This document shows, in pieces, positions 4,656 to 5,643 of a stretch of DNA of 5,643 bases (position 1 is its first letter; every line of letters starts with the position of its first letter). The notes under the pieces are model-generated. The model searched no databases. It had not been told where the DNA came from and was given only the letters and a program-made list of their open reading frames with translations. A program made the translations under genes and the position numbers. Source of the stretch: JAJYVT01 sp027339205 (lineage in GTDB: Bacteria; Actinomycetota; Acidimicrobiia; Acidimicrobiales; RAAP-2). The stretch spans positions 1 to 5,643 of the forward strand of contig DAHWOV010000008.1 in NCBI GenBank assembly GCA_027339205.1, read 5' to 3'.

Positions 4656-5643
4656 TCGCCGAGCCGCCGCGCCCTGCGCACGGCGGCGGCGATCCCCGGC
4701 CCGTCGAGGCCGACGCCGGCGAGGATCTCGTCGGGCTTGTCGTGCGGGAGATAGGCGCGGGGGATGCCGAGGCGGGCCACCGGGGGCGCGCTGGCGCCGG
4801 CCTCGTCGGCGGCCCGCTGCAGCTCCTCGGCGAGGAAGGTGCCCGCTCCACCGGTGCGCAGGCCGTCCTCCGCCGTGACGACGAGCTGGTGCCGGGCGGC
4901 ATCGGCGAGCATCGCGGGGTCGGCCGGGCTCACGACGCGGACGTCCCAGACGGTCGGGTGGATGCCTGTGCCCGCGAGCTCCTCGGCCGCCTGCTCGCAC
5001 GCCCTGAGCAGCTTGCCCACGCCGAGCAGGCAGACGGACCCGTCGCCGGCCCGCACCTGGCGCGCCTCGAGGCCGCGCCCCGCCTCGCCGTGGCGGGCAG
5101 GGGTGGTGGGGAAGCGGAGCGTCGAGGGCCCGGGCAGGTCGAGCGCCGTCTCGAGCATCGTCTCGAGGTCCTCGGCGCTCGAGGGTGCGAACACGGTCAT
5201 CCCGGGGATGGCCAGCGACAGGACGAGGTCCCAGATGCCGTGGTGGCTCGGTCCGTTGTCGCCGGTGATGCCGGCTCGGTCGAGCGCGAACACGATCGGC
5301 AGCCGGTGGAGCCCGACGTCGAGGTTCATCTGGTCGAAGGCCCGCGACAGGAACGTCGAGTAGACCGCGACGACCGGGCGCAGCCCGCCCATCGCCATGC
5401 CGGCGGCGGACGTCACCTCGTGCTGCTCGGCGATGCCGACGTCGAAGAAGCGGTCCGGGAAGCGCGCCTGGAAGGCGAGGAGCCCGGTCGGGCCCGGCAT
5501 GGCTGCGGTGAGCGCGACCACCTCGGGTCGGCGTGCCGCGATGCGGACGAGCGCGCGGCTGAAGGCGTCGGTGTAGGTCGCGGCAGGTGCGGCGTGGAGC
5601 GGGTGCACCGTGTCGGGCGACGGCGTGGCCGCGGCGGACGCCG
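4634..5643 (-). CDS. dxs: 1-deoxy-D-xylulose-5-phosphate synthase, C-terminal two thirds (start outside window)
   Basis: DXS condenses pyruvate and glyceraldehyde-3-phosphate with thiamine diphosphate, the first step of the MEP isoprenoid pathway. The frame is open to the right edge, so the N-terminal cofactor domain is missing here only because the window ends. Seen in order: an Ala/Pro-rich linker (about 5570-5643); the pyrimidine-binding domain with FDVGIAEQHEVTSAAG (catalytic Glu), VAVYSTFLSRAFDQ (equivalents of E. coli Tyr392 and Arg398) and DRAGITGDNGPSHHG (Arg420 and His431 equivalents); then the C-terminal transketolase domain with VWDVRVVSPAD and VVTAEDGLRTGGAG. Two substrate-pocket positions differ from the common pattern: Asn at the Asp427 position and Thr at the Arg478 position. 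The GTG at 5608 is an internal valine, not the start. The stop TAG 4636-4634 lies inside the end of rfbA. Confidence 0.93.
   Translation of the reverse strand, partial: ASAAATPSPDTVHPLHAAPAATYTDAFSRALVRIAARRPEVVALTAAMPGPTGLLAFQARFPDRFFDVGIAEQHEVTSAAGMAMGGLRPVVAVYSTFLSRAFDQMNLDVGLHRLPIVFALDRAGITGDNGPSHHGIWDLVLSLAIPGMTVFAPSSAEDLETMLETALDLPGPSTLRFPTTPARHGEAGRGLEARQVRAGDGSVCLLGVGKLLRACEQAAEELAGTGIHPTVWDVRVVSPADPAMLADAARHQLVVTAEDGLRTGGAGTFLAEELQRAADEAGASAPPVARLGIPRAYLPHDKPDEILAGVGLDGPGIAAAVRRARRLGDQALLAP
4654..4694 (+). terminator. Strong hairpin at the rfbA stop codon, inside the dxs coding region
   Basis: GATCGCCG (4654-4661) pairs with CGGCGATC (4687-4694). After a 2-nt bulge (4662-4663), CCGCCG (4664-4669) pairs with CGGCGG (4681-4686). 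This makes 14 base pairs closing an 11-nt loop. The stem starts within the rfbA stop codon (4653-4655). No T tract follows on the + strand, so it would be a tractless terminator of the kind proposed for actinobacteria, or an mRNA 3'-end stabiliser. On the - strand the same bases encode the arginine-rich C-terminus of DXS. Confidence 0.55.

Noticed and set aside
5606..5608. GTG as the start codon of the DXS gene
   Set aside because: The frame continues open to the window edge, and DXS needs its N-terminal cofactor domain of about 300 residues, so this GTG is an internal valine in the interdomain linker.

Overview
The window is about 70 percent GC or more, with near-total G/C at third codon positions and long antisense open frames. 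This points to a high-GC actinobacterium. The wording of the DXS fragment (for example DRAGITGDNGPSHHG and PGMTVFAPSS) reminds me most of Acidimicrobiia, but that placement is from memory. I see no mobile element, CRISPR array, RNA gene or defence-type system. The content is mostly ordinary chromosomal genes, and the points of interest lie in the junctions between them and in a few residues.

Layout. (1) At 1-79 (+) is the last 25 codons of an unidentified protein. (2) At 80-190 is a convergent junction built from three adjacent tandem duplications, one of which carries six runs of four G on the + strand. (3) At 154-1209 (-) is an ArsR/SmtB-type winged-helix regulator with a large N-terminal domain that is probably not a metal sensor. 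(4) At 1210-1550 is a stretch whose first ~60 bases are an AT-rich, two-way promoter island. The island faces the regulator on one side and a small doubtful leaderless ORF (1271-1489, +) on the other. (5) At 1551-3674 (-) is a DinG/XPD-like iron-sulfur DNA helicase. (6) At 3675-3911 is a divergent promoter region with a perfect 14-bp palindrome. (7) At 3912-4655 (+) is a short-form RfbA/RmlA-like glucose-1-phosphate thymidylyltransferase. (8) At 4634-5643 (-) is the C-terminal two thirds of 1-deoxy-D-xylulose-5-phosphate synthase (DXS), running off the right edge. Its 3' end overlaps rfbA tail to tail by 22 bp.

The genes do not form one pathway. The helicase belongs to DNA repair and structure resolution, RfbA to dTDP-sugar (rhamnose-type) cell-surface synthesis, and DXS to the first step of the MEP isoprenoid pathway. 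The regulator's target is unknown. A shared trait is initiation: all four start codons inside the window lack a Shine-Dalgarno sequence and are preceded, 7-9 nt upstream, by a TANNNT -10-like hexamer. This suggests leaderless transcripts.
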